Origin: Rubrolithibacter danxiaensis
GTDB lineage: Bacteria > Bacteroidota > Bacteroidia > Sphingobacteriales > Sphingobacteriaceae
Direction of reading: 5' to 3'
DNA: 64,000 bases
Assembly: GCF_047272945.1 (NCBI RefSeq)
Contig: NZ_JBKOPS010000005.1
Location: forward strand, 124,001 to 188,000
Shown: one piece after another, positions 1 through 7,507 of the stretch
Layout of the letters: every line of letters begins with the position of its first letter
Numbering within the stretch: the first letter of the stretch is position 1
Notes under the pieces: generated by a model
What the model was told of the DNA's origin: nothing
Database searches by the model: none
The model's input: only the letters and a program-made list of their open reading frames with translations
Position numbers and translations under genes: made by a program

Positions 1-2735
1 CCGCCAATACTGGTATTAATTAATTGTAGCTGGCTGCTGCTTATCTGGTCCAGTTTTAACGAATAGCTTAATTTTTCTTCTGCTGTATTGATATTCAACC
101 GCAGATTACTGAGGATATTACCCGCATAGTTTACCTTAGGCGCAGTGGCATCTAATTTAAAAGTTCCATTCCTGCTGTCAAAGTTACCACCCAGGTTAAC
201 ATTTGCCATTTCTTTTAAGTCAGGAACAAGCTTAGAAACGATAGGTGCGTTTACAAACTGAGCATTAAAGGTGAATTGCTGAGGTGAATACTTTGTAGTA
301 TTGGAAGCCGGATTAACTGAAAAATACCGGTTTATTAACGACTCAAATGCTGTTCCGATCTCGCTCAATTTATAATCTCCGGCGATATTGGCAGAAAGTG
401 CTTCAGACTTTAAATGTAAGCTGCTGCTATCGGCGCTGGCGGTAGAAACTACACTGACCGTATCTAACTGATACCGGTCGGGGCCTTTCGCATACAGCAG
501 ATTTGTAAGTTGAATTTTACCATTTAAATAATCAGGATCTGCCGTTGGAACATCCGCCACTACCTTGCCGTGAAAACGCATATCGTCTTTGGTGAAATGC
601 AGGTTTTGCAGATTTACACTATCCAGATTCAGTGTTAGCGCTACAGAAGGATATTTTTTATTCATGCTTGCCCTTGCACTTAGATCGAAGTCCAGGTTCG
701 GGTCATTCATGTTAGCCTTAGCTGTTATTGCTCTGTTTTTAGATGTTGCTTTCACATTCAGATTACGGTAGGTATAACCATTATATACAGCCTTTATGAC
801 TTTCGCCGACAGATCTGCAGTAAGGTTTTTAGGGTTAGTACCGGTACCTACAACGTTGGCAGCCAAGGTTATCCTGCCGATAGTTTTTTCCTGTGCGATT
901 AACCTGCCTGCATTGAAATTGAATATTTTAACATTTGCCTTGTATGTTTCCCTGCCTTTTATTTCGCTATTAAAGGAAGCAATGGCTTTTGCGCTTCCAT
1001 AACTTGAATTAAGATCAAGGTTGGTATTGAAGTCGGCAATGGCACCGGCAAAGGTTCCTTTTAAATTAAATGTTTCTGGCAGCCGGATATTTGCAGGAAG
1101 AGTTCCGGCAGGGATAAATCCCGCAATATCCGTACGTGTAGTGCTGAAGTTATTGATCCTGATATCAAAGATGCTTTTATTTACATCCGGAAGTCCGGTA
1201 ATACGAGCGGAAGCATCCACTTTGGTGTTCCCTAACCCTGAAATCTGAAGATAAGGAATGGTTAAATTTTTGAGCTGTCCCTTTACTTCGCCATTAATAT
1301 TTAAAATTGCGTTTGGATTTTTTCTGAAAGGATCTGTAGAAGCGAGCGTTGGTACAAGTGCTAAAATATCATGAAAGCCGAGCCTGCTGTTGTCCAGGTT
1401 AGCATCAATGCTTAGAGCGCCTAAGTTTGAGCTGAGGCTTTCTATGGAAGGGTATGAAACCCGGATCTGGTTTTGAAGACGGGTAACTGGTGTTTGAATA
1501 TCCAGGTCGTTCAGGTAAGCCTCATGTTTCCCATAAAAGAAATTGGTGGTGAACTTTGTCAGATTGAACCCGCTTTTTTCTGTGAAGCTGCCATTGTTTA
1601 TTTTGCCTGCAATGGTATCAATTGCATAAATAAAATCTTCTGCATCTAACGTAAAGTCTTTTATATTCAGATGCGCAAAATCAAGCCCCCGCTTTTGTAC
1701 GGGCAGGTTGTAATTGTCAAACTGGATATTGTTATCAGCCAGATTTAGATTGGCGAGAGAAAGTTTCCAGCTGTTTGCCTGTGTTTGTACTTCTTTGCCT
1801 GCTTCTTTTGCTACCACTTTTGCTTCTTCCTTCTTGCCAAGGCTGAATTGTATATCAGAATTATTCAGGTTCAATGTTTTCAAGGCAATGTTCTGGCCTT
1901 TCAAATCAAGTTTGTCTGATTCTACTTCCACACTGCCCAGATTCACTTTTGCTTTCATTGCCGATACCGCATTCTGATAATCTACTTTTATTTTTTTCAG
2001 GTCAATGGTGCCAAGTTGAAGCGCCATGTTTATTGGTTCGTTACTTTCAGCTTCATCTTTTGCCAGCGGTTCCGGAGTTGCAGCGGGCTTACTCTGAATA
2101 ATGGTCGCATTTAAACCGGATAAGGTGATTTTTGGAATACCAAACTTCATTTTATCCAGGTCGAAATCTTTTATCCGTGTGTCAAAATGGCCCAGATATA
2201 CCGCTACATCGTTAGCAGTTACTGCATCTTTAAATCTGGTACGTATACGGTCAAGGTTAATTTTTTCTACAGAAAACTTCATGGAGGATGTAGTATCCTG
2301 TGGCTGTTCGGGTTTTTTTTGTTCGCTTACAAAGGCCTTAATAATATAATCAAAATTGAAAGCACTGTCGGGCAAAGTCCGTTGAATATTTGCAGTTATT
2401 CCCCTTAAATCAATTTCATTTATTTCAACTTCATTATTAAGAAGCTTCATCATGCTGATATCTACCTTTAAAGTATCGCCGGCTAAAAGTGTATCGCGTT
2501 TCTGATCTTCAAAATAAACATCTTCAAGAACAACCATTTTAGGAAGGTCAAGGCTGATGTGATTTATTTCGACCTTAGTGCCTATTTTGTTTTGCAGGTA
2601 AGTAACTGCCTTTTTGCGGGCAAAATTTTGAACCGCCGGAACTTCGATCAATACAAAAACCAGCAACACCAGGAATATAACGCTACCGATAATCCAGAGA
2701 AGAATCTTTAAACTTAATAACCCGTATTTTTTCAA
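1..2735 (-). CDS. TamB/AsmA-like envelope protein (C-terminus outside window)
   Basis: One frame stays open from 2735 to base 1, giving about 911 visible residues. The only sensible start is TTG at 2735, because the upstream in-frame stop is at 2754-2756 and no ATG lies between. The N-terminus (LKKYGLLSLKILLW...) forms one membrane helix at about residues 8-28. The rest is a long, beta-rich, low-cysteine periplasmic region. The stretch FEDQKRDTLLAG followed by DSAFNFDYIIKAF is typical of Bacteroidota proteins annotated as TamB/AsmA-like. Family knowledge: such proteins are inner-membrane-anchored and bridge the periplasm, and are linked to outer-membrane lipid transport or protein assembly. 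TamB or AsmA subtype cannot be settled without the C-terminal domain. Confidence 0.85.
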   Translation of the reverse strand, partial: MKKYGLLSLKILLWIIGSVIFLVLLVFVLIEVPAVQNFARKKAVTYLQNKIGTKVEINHISLDLPKMVVLEDVYFEDQKRDTLLAGDTLKVDISMMKLLNNEVEINEIDLRGITANIQRTLPDSAFNFDYIIKAFVSEQKKPEQPQDTTSSMKFSVEKINLDRIRTRFKDAVTANDVAVYLGHFDTRIKDFDLDKMKFGIPKITLSGLNATIIQSKPAATPEPLAKDEAESNEPINMALQLGTIDLKKIKVDYQNAVSAMKAKVNLGSVEVESDKLDLKGQNIALKTLNLNNSDIQFSLGKKEEAKVVAKEAGKEVQTQANSWKLSLANLNLADNNIQFDNYNLPVQKRGLDFAHLNIKDFTLDAEDFIYAIDTIAGKINNGSFTEKSGFNLTKFTTNFFYGKHEAYLNDLDIQTPVTRLQNQIRVSYPSIESLSSNLGALSIDANLDNSRLGFHDILALVPTLASTDPFRKNPNAILNINGEVKGQLKNLTIPYLQISGLGNTKVDASARITGLPDVNKSIFDIRINNFSTTRTDIAGFIPAGTLPANIRLPETFNLKGTFAGAIADFNTNLDLNSSYGSAKAIASFNSEIKGRETYKANVKIFNFNAGRLIAQEKTIGRITLAANVVGTGTNPKNLTADLSAKVIKAVYNGYTYRNLNVKATSKNRAITAKANMNDPNLDFDLSARASMNKKYPSVALTLNLDSVNLQNLHFTKDDMRFHGKVVADVPTADPDYLNGKIQLTNLLYAKGPDRYQLDTVSVVSTASADSSSLHLKSEALSANIAGDYKLSEIGTAFESLINRYFSVNPASNTTKYSPQQFTFNAQFVNAPIVSKLVPDLKEMANVNLGGNFDSRNGTFKLDATAPKVNYAGNILSNLRLNINTAEEKLSYSLKLDQISSSQLQLINTSIG

Positions 2736-2848
2736 TGTAAAGTAGAGTATTTGCTAACTAATTAAATTAAAAAGGGGAGTAAATGTTTGAGTTGAGCTTA
2801 AATTAAGCAAGCGATTTGATTGTGTACAAAAGATGGAAAATTGGAGTC

Positions 2849-3268
2849 TTAGAAAGACTGAAGCCAGTTTTTTGCCTGCTCAGAGTTGTTAAACAGCATC
2901 ATTGTAAATCCGGGATAATTTATTTTTCGCTCCAGGTCACTTGCAGAATCTGCCGCAAACGGATCAGTAGGAATGATATGGGCAAGCGCTTTAAGCCCTT
3001 CGCTTATAGCTACGGGAATAAGCTCTTCAACTATCCATGTATTTGCTTTTCGCCAGGTACTGCGCACCTCTAAGTTGTTATTAAGCAATTTTTGCGTTTT
3101 GGTTTGGCGCAGCAGGTCAAGAAATTGAACCGACCAGTTTCTTATATCTTCTTCTCTGATAAAACCAGTCCAATTAGCATAAATCCAGCTGTTTTCGCTG
3201 TCGAATCCTGTTCTGCAGCAAATTTTGTTTGAGTTTGTATACGTAATCAGTTCTTCTGCTAGTGCCAT
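2849..3268 (-). CDS. Hypothetical protein, possible STAS/SpoIIAA-like fold
   Basis: Small soluble protein of 139 residues with no signal peptide. The open frame reaches a TTG at 3304, but ATG at 3268 is the better start: AGGA sits six bases upstream and the protein then begins MALAEELITY. An ATG at 3280 is also possible. Alternation of aromatic strand residues near the N-terminus (SWIYANWTGF) with amphipathic helices, and a length near 140, resemble Bacteroidota SpoIIAA/STAS-like proteins, but no diagnostic motif is visible, so this is inference. It stands alone between the TamB-like gene and the divergent LacI gene. Confidence 0.72.
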   Translation of the reverse strand: MALAEELITYTNSNKICCRTGFDSENSWIYANWTGFIREEDIRNWSVQFLDLLRQTKTQKLLNNNLEVRSTWRKANTWIVEELIPVAISEGLKALAHIIPTDPFAADSASDLERKINYPGFTMMLFNNSEQAKNWLQSF

Positions 3269-3435
3269 TTTTTTCCTCATTTTGTACAGGCTTGTACTTC
3301 TCAAGCCATAAAGAAAAAGCAGTGAATGGATACAATGTTTTTCTGGTGTTAAATAAATTACAAATAATGCTTTTCTGCTATATTTACCAAAAAATATGCC
3401 GCAAAAAGTACTCTTGTTTATACTTCGGAATCTAA

Positions 3436-4479
3436 ATGAGTAACATTAATATAAAGCAATTAGCAAAGGAACTTAATCTTTCTACTTCTACTGTTTCAAG
3501 AGCTTTTCGTGGCAACAGCGATATAAATAAAGAAACCAAAGAACGGATTTTAGCTGTAGCTAAAGAGTTAAATTATCAGCCTAATCATTATGCCAGCAAT
3601 TTACGTGAACAGAAAAGTAAAACCATTGCTGTAATTGTTCCCGAGTTAGCAAATAACTTCTTCTCGCAGGCAATAAATGGAATAGAACGTGTTGCACGTG
3701 AAAAAGGATATCATGTATTAATCTATCTTACTGAAGATGATTATGAGCGGGAGGTTTCTTTTATTAATGATCTTCATAATGGCCGGGTGGATGGCATCAT
3801 CATGTCTGTGTCGGGCGAAGCAAACGACCATCGGTATCTTAACCGGCTAAAAAGTAAAAAAATTCCTCTGGTCTTTTTCGACCGTGTTTATGAGGATATT
3901 GAAGCATCAAAAGTTACTACGAACGACTACGAAAGCAGTTTTTCCGCAACAGAACATCTAATACAGGCGGGTTGTAAGAAGGTGGCATATCTGGTAGTAA
4001 ATAAAAGCCTTTCGATAGGTAAAATGCGCATGCAGGGATATACAGACGCATTAAATAAATATAACCTGCCCGTTCTGGAAGAACTGATTATTGATTGCAG
4101 CAACGATTATAAAAAGAACTATAAAATTTTATCTAAAGCGTTTAAAACGCTAAAGCCCGACGGTGTTTTTGCCTCTGTAGAACGTTTGGCAATTGCTACC
4201 TATTATGTTTGTCACGACAGTGGTATCACCATTCCGGAAGGTATTAAAATAATAAGTTTTTCGAGTCTGGAGATAGCTCCATTATTAAATCCATCCTTAA
4301 GTACAATTACACAGCCCGCATACGAAATGGGAACCAAGGCAGCTAAACTTCTGTTTAAAAGTTTAGTTTCTAAAGAAGAATTTGCAGAAAAAGAGCATTT
4401 AATCCTCAAATCCGAACTTATAGAACGAGACTCTACACGCATTTTCAAAGCAGGACTCGTAAGCTCGATTATCCAATAG
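3436..4479 (+). CDS. LacI family transcriptional regulator of the maltose locus
   Basis: 347 residues, the usual length of the family. An N-terminal helix-turn-helix occupies about residues 5-50 (IKQLAKELNLSTSTVSRAF), with the hinge-type sequence LNYQPNHYASNLR after it. A periplasmic-binding-protein-like effector domain follows from about residue 60 (KTIAVIVPELANNFFSQ; VDGIIMSVSGE; PLVFFDR; AEHLIQAG-type motif at about 175). It is cytoplasmic and DNA-binding, and probably responds to a sugar or sugar phosphate. The gene precedes the malto-oligosaccharide enzymes on the same strand. The perfect palindrome at 4655-4670 between it and the first enzyme gene is the obvious operator. Whether it represses or activates cannot be read from sequence. 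Confidence 0.95.
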   Translation: MSNINIKQLAKELNLSTSTVSRAFRGNSDINKETKERILAVAKELNYQPNHYASNLREQKSKTIAVIVPELANNFFSQAINGIERVAREKGYHVLIYLTEDDYEREVSFINDLHNGRVDGIIMSVSGEANDHRYLNRLKSKKIPLVFFDRVYEDIEASKVTTNDYESSFSATEHLIQAGCKKVAYLVVNKSLSIGKMRMQGYTDALNKYNLPVLEELIIDCSNDYKKNYKILSKAFKTLKPDGVFASVERLAIATYYVCHDSGITIPEGIKIISFSSLEIAPLLNPSLSTITQPAYEMGTKAAKLLFKSLVSKEEFAEKEHLILKSELIERDSTRIFKAGLVSSIIQ

Positions 4480-4654
4480 ATAGTAATTCTACAACTTGTA
4501 AGAGTTGTTTCTCACTCTATATAACGGCAGTAAATCGAGGTACATTTTAATGCCTCAGGTCCTCTTTTCGTAAAAACGTTCTGATTAATTCTTCTTGAAT
4601 TTAAAGATATAATCTTTTGAAAATCCACAAAAAATTTTACTTTTAACTTTTGTT

Positions 4655-4670
4655 TCGGGAACGTTCCCGA
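4655..4670. promoter_or_regulatory. Palindromic LacI-type operator
   Basis: TCGGGAACGTTCCCGA is a perfect 16-bp inverted repeat centred on a CG step, the classic shape of a LacI-family half-site pair. It lies 175 bases after the regulator gene and about 218 bases before the first enzyme gene. No second copy was seen at other gene starts of the locus, so one site probably governs the whole enzyme operon. Confidence 0.8.
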
Positions 4671-4792
4671 TTGTATTCGCAGTAACTTGTCCTGGAATAA
4701 AGTGTTAAAAAATATTGATGATAGGGATAGAGCAACTGCTTACAATGCATATAGTATATAAAATATTCAGTGGTGGTTTATTTGGTTTTAGT

Positions 4793-4824
4793 CTAATCCG
4801 GCTTCGTGCCGGGTTAGCTTTTTG
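4793..4824 (+). terminator. Terminator-like hairpin in the operon leader (possible attenuator)
   Basis: A ten-base stem (CTAATCCGGC, 4793-4802, against GCCGGGTTAG, 4808-4817, one G-T pair) closes a TTCGT loop and is followed by CTTTTTG. It is 65 bases upstream of the first enzyme start but downstream of the operator. It would therefore either end the regulator transcript or act as a conditional attenuator in the enzyme mRNA leader. Confidence 0.65.
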
Positions 4825-4888
4825 AAAATTATCTGATTATCACTGCTTTTTAATTGAAATATAAAATTATACACTAATAACAATTTGG

Positions 4889-6742
4889 ATGAAATTTAAA
4901 CTGTTTTTTACTTCTGTTTGCCTGTTTGTGTGCTTTACCACAGTCGCTCAGGTTCCTGCTTTGGAACGTATAGAACCAGCTTTCTGGTGGGTTGGTATGA
5001 AAAATAACAAGTTGCAGTTATTGGTTCACGGGAATAAAATAGCAGACAGGAATGTAGCACTGAACTATCCCGGAGTTACTTTAAAAAAGGTAAATAAGGT
5101 AGAAAGCCCGAACTATTTATTTCTTGATCTGGAGATTGCGGCTACAGCCAAACCGGGAACGTTTCCAATAGAATTTGCGAAGCAGGGTACAAAGCCATTA
5201 AAATATTCATACACTTTAAATAAAAGAGATTATTCTTCTAACAGGACTCAGGGGGTAACCAGTAAAGATCTGATCTACCTGCTCATGCCAGATCGTTTTG
5301 CTAACGGCGATAAAAGTAATGATGTAATAAAAGGGATGAGAGAACACACACTTGTCCGTGATTCAATGTATTACCGTCACGGCGGTGATATTAAGGGGGT
5401 AATGGATCATCTTAATTATCTTAAAGATTTAGGAATAACAACTATCTGGTTTACACCTGAAATTGAGAACGATCAGCCAAAGGCCTCCTATCACGGGTAT
5501 GCTGTAACAGATCATTATAAGATTGATCCGCGTTTTGGCACCAATGAACTTTATAAATCCTATGTGGAAAAATGTCATTCTATGGGTTTAAAGGTTATAA
5601 AAGATGTGGTACATAACCATATCGGCAGCGAACACTGGATGATGAAAGATATGCCAATGAAAGACTGGGTTCATCAGTGGCCAACTTTTACTCAAACAAC
5701 CTATAAGGATCAAACAGCAATGGATCCGTATGCTTCTCAGGTTGACAAGAAAAGAATGATTGATGGCTGGTTTGTAAGAACCATGCCAGATTTGAATCAG
5801 GAAAATCCGTACGTTCAAACATATCTCAATCAAAATCACATCTGGTGGGTAGAATATGCTGGTATTGATGGATTCAGGTTAGATACCTATCCCTACAATA
5901 ACCTTTCTTATATGGGTGCCTGGGCCCAGGCTATGAAAGCAGAATTTCCTTCCCTGAGTATTTTTGGAGAAACCTTGGTGAACAGTGTAGTAAGCCAGGC
6001 TTATTTTACAGGTGGAAAAAAGATTGGCCAACCTATAGATACGCATTTGCCCGGAGTAACCGACGTGCAGGTAAAGGATGCTATTTATGAAGTTTTAAAC
6101 GGAAAGTTCGGCTGGACTGAAGGAGTTAACCGCTTGTATACGGTTCTTTCCCAGGATCTGGTTTATGAAGACGCTTCAAGGAATGTTGTATTCTTCGATA
6201 ATCACGATATGAGCCGCTTTTATTCCATGATCGGGGAAGATTTCGGGAAGTATAAAATGGGTCTTGCAATTCTTTTTACCACCCGTGGTATTCCACAGGT
6301 TTATTATGGAACAGAAATCCTGATGAAGAACTTTTCTAATCCGGATGGATTGGTCCGAGAAGATTTTAAAGGCGGATGGCCTGGTGATAAAGTAAACAAA
6401 TTTACGGAAGCAGGACGTACAGAAAAAGAGAATGAAGCTTTTAATTACTTCAGGACGCTGGCAAATTATCGTAAGGATAACGAAGTTTTGCAAACCGGAA
6501 AACTAATGCAGTATGTGCCGGAAAATGGCATATATGTTTATTTCAGGTATAACAATGTCAAAACAGTTATGGTAATAGTGAATACCAATGATAAAGAGGA
6601 GAACGTAAAAACCTCCCGTTTTGAAGAACGCCTTTCCGGATATAATAAAGCGCTAAATGTTTTATCAGGAGAAAAGCTTAATTCAGTTGAAACAGTCAGT
6701 ATTCCGGCTAAAACAGCATTGGTGTTCGAACTTCAAAAATAA
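4889..6742 (+). CDS. Periplasmic neopullulanase/cyclomaltodextrinase-type alpha-amylase (GH13, SusA-like)
   Basis: 617 residues with a signal peptide (about residues 1-20, ending ...FTTVAQ), so it is exported. An N-terminal Ig-like cyclomaltodextrinase_N domain (about 23-120) precedes the GH13 barrel, and a short beta-sandwich closes the protein. GH13 catalytic residues are visible: nucleophile Asp in GFRLDTYPY (about 332), acid/base Glu in FGETL (about 361), transition-state Asp in FFDNHDM (about 439), plus the region I motif KDVVHNH. The length equals that of Bacteroides SusA. Family role: cleaves alpha-1,4 links of malto-oligosaccharides, cyclodextrins or pullulan in the periplasm. First gene of the operon, 3 bases before the phosphoglucomutase. 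Confidence 0.93.
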   Translation: MKFKLFFTSVCLFVCFTTVAQVPALERIEPAFWWVGMKNNKLQLLVHGNKIADRNVALNYPGVTLKKVNKVESPNYLFLDLEIAATAKPGTFPIEFAKQGTKPLKYSYTLNKRDYSSNRTQGVTSKDLIYLLMPDRFANGDKSNDVIKGMREHTLVRDSMYYRHGGDIKGVMDHLNYLKDLGITTIWFTPEIENDQPKASYHGYAVTDHYKIDPRFGTNELYKSYVEKCHSMGLKVIKDVVHNHIGSEHWMMKDMPMKDWVHQWPTFTQTTYKDQTAMDPYASQVDKKRMIDGWFVRTMPDLNQENPYVQTYLNQNHIWWVEYAGIDGFRLDTYPYNNLSYMGAWAQAMKAEFPSLSIFGETLVNSVVSQAYFTGGKKIGQPIDTHLPGVTDVQVKDAIYEVLNGKFGWTEGVNRLYTVLSQDLVYEDASRNVVFFDNHDMSRFYSMIGEDFGKYKMGLAILFTTRGIPQVYYGTEILMKNFSNPDGLVREDFKGGWPGDKVNKFTEAGRTEKENEAFNYFRTLANYRKDNEVLQTGKLMQYVPENGIYVYFRYNNVKTVMVIVNTNDKEENVKTSRFEERLSGYNKALNVLSGEKLNSVETVSIPAKTALVFELQK

Positions 6743-6745
6743 GGA

Positions 6746-7444
6746 ATGACTGAAATAATTGAAAATAAAGCGGAGAACGCCGCAGTTGGAATTAAACGTC
6801 CTGTTAAGGCCTGTCTTTTCGATCTGGATGGGGTACTCGTAGATACCGCGGTTTATCACTACAAATCATGGAGAAAGCTTGCAAACGAATTGGGCTTTGA
6901 TTTTACTGAAGAAGAGAATGAGCAGTTAAAAGGTGTAAACCGGATAAGGTCGCTTGAACTGATATTGGGATGGGGCGGTGTTCAGAAATCCAAAGATGAA
7001 ATAGAACAGCTGGCAGCGGTAAAAAATAACTGGTATGTTGAAATGATCAACGAGATGAGTCCTGCCGAAATATTGCCGGGAGCAAAGGAGTTTTTGCAGG
7101 AGGTTAAGAAAGCAGGAGTAAAAACAGCTTTGGGGTCTGCAAGTAAAAATTCGGCTATTATTCTTCAGAAAACAGGCCTTATATCATTTTTTGATGCCAT
7201 TGTCGATGGCAATACGGTTTCGGCGTCAAAACCCGATCCGGAAGTATTTCTTGCCGGTTCAACAGCATTACAAGTTGATCCGGAATACTGTGTGGTTTTT
7301 GAAGATGCTATTGCAGGCGTTGAAGCCGGAAAAGCAGCAAGAATGCGGGTAGTGGGGATAGGCTCGCCGGAAGTGCTAAAAAATGCCGACCTGGTTGTAG
7401 GCGGGCTGTTTGAAATGACTATAGATAAATTACAAAATATATAA
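6746..7444 (+). CDS. pgmB: Beta-phosphoglucomutase
   Basis: 232 residues, HAD superfamily. The nucleophile motif is FDLDGVLVDT (Asp at about residue 26 and the general acid/base Asp two residues on), followed by the family cap domain with KSWRKLANELGF. Further HAD motifs: GSASKN (motif II), SKPDPEVFL (Lys of motif III) and FEDAIAGVEAGKAA (motif IV acidic pair). It converts beta-glucose 1-phosphate to glucose 6-phosphate in the cytoplasm, the step needed after the GH65 phosphorylase encoded next. It starts 4 bases after the last base of the GH13 stop codon, whose TAAGGA doubles as a weak ribosome site, so translation is probably coupled. The first 15 or so residues are an unconserved extension. 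Confidence 0.95.
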   Translation: MTEIIENKAENAAVGIKRPVKACLFDLDGVLVDTAVYHYKSWRKLANELGFDFTEEENEQLKGVNRIRSLELILGWGGVQKSKDEIEQLAAVKNNWYVEMINEMSPAEILPGAKEFLQEVKKAGVKTALGSASKNSAIILQKTGLISFFDAIVDGNTVSASKPDPEVFLAGSTALQVDPEYCVVFEDAIAGVEAGKAARMRVVGIGSPEVLKNADLVVGGLFEMTIDKLQNI

Positions 7445-7507
7445 ATTATTGCGGAAACAGTCTTAACGGATAACAAGCAGTTAAGGCAAGTTTGGTGGCG
7501 AGGTGCT

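Larger units (their letters stand above)
4480..4888 (+). other. 409-base intergenic leader of the maltose operon
   Basis: No gene is seen here. It contains a short weak stem (ACAACT/AGTTGT near 4489-4508), the palindromic operator (4655-4670) and a terminator-like hairpin (4793-4824). I looked for a Bacteroidota TTTG-N19-TAnnTTTG promoter and found only a poor -7-like match (AACTTTTG, 4645-4652) just before the operator, without a correctly spaced -33 box. Confidence 0.6.

Noticed and set aside
589..2408. Several plus-strand open frames of 60-87 codons
   Set aside because: They overlap the continuous minus-strand TamB/AsmA-like frame, have odd composition and no start signals.
2816..3073. 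85-codon plus-strand frame
   Set aside because: Antisense to the 139-residue minus-strand gene, Cys/Arg-rich and without protein-like patterning.
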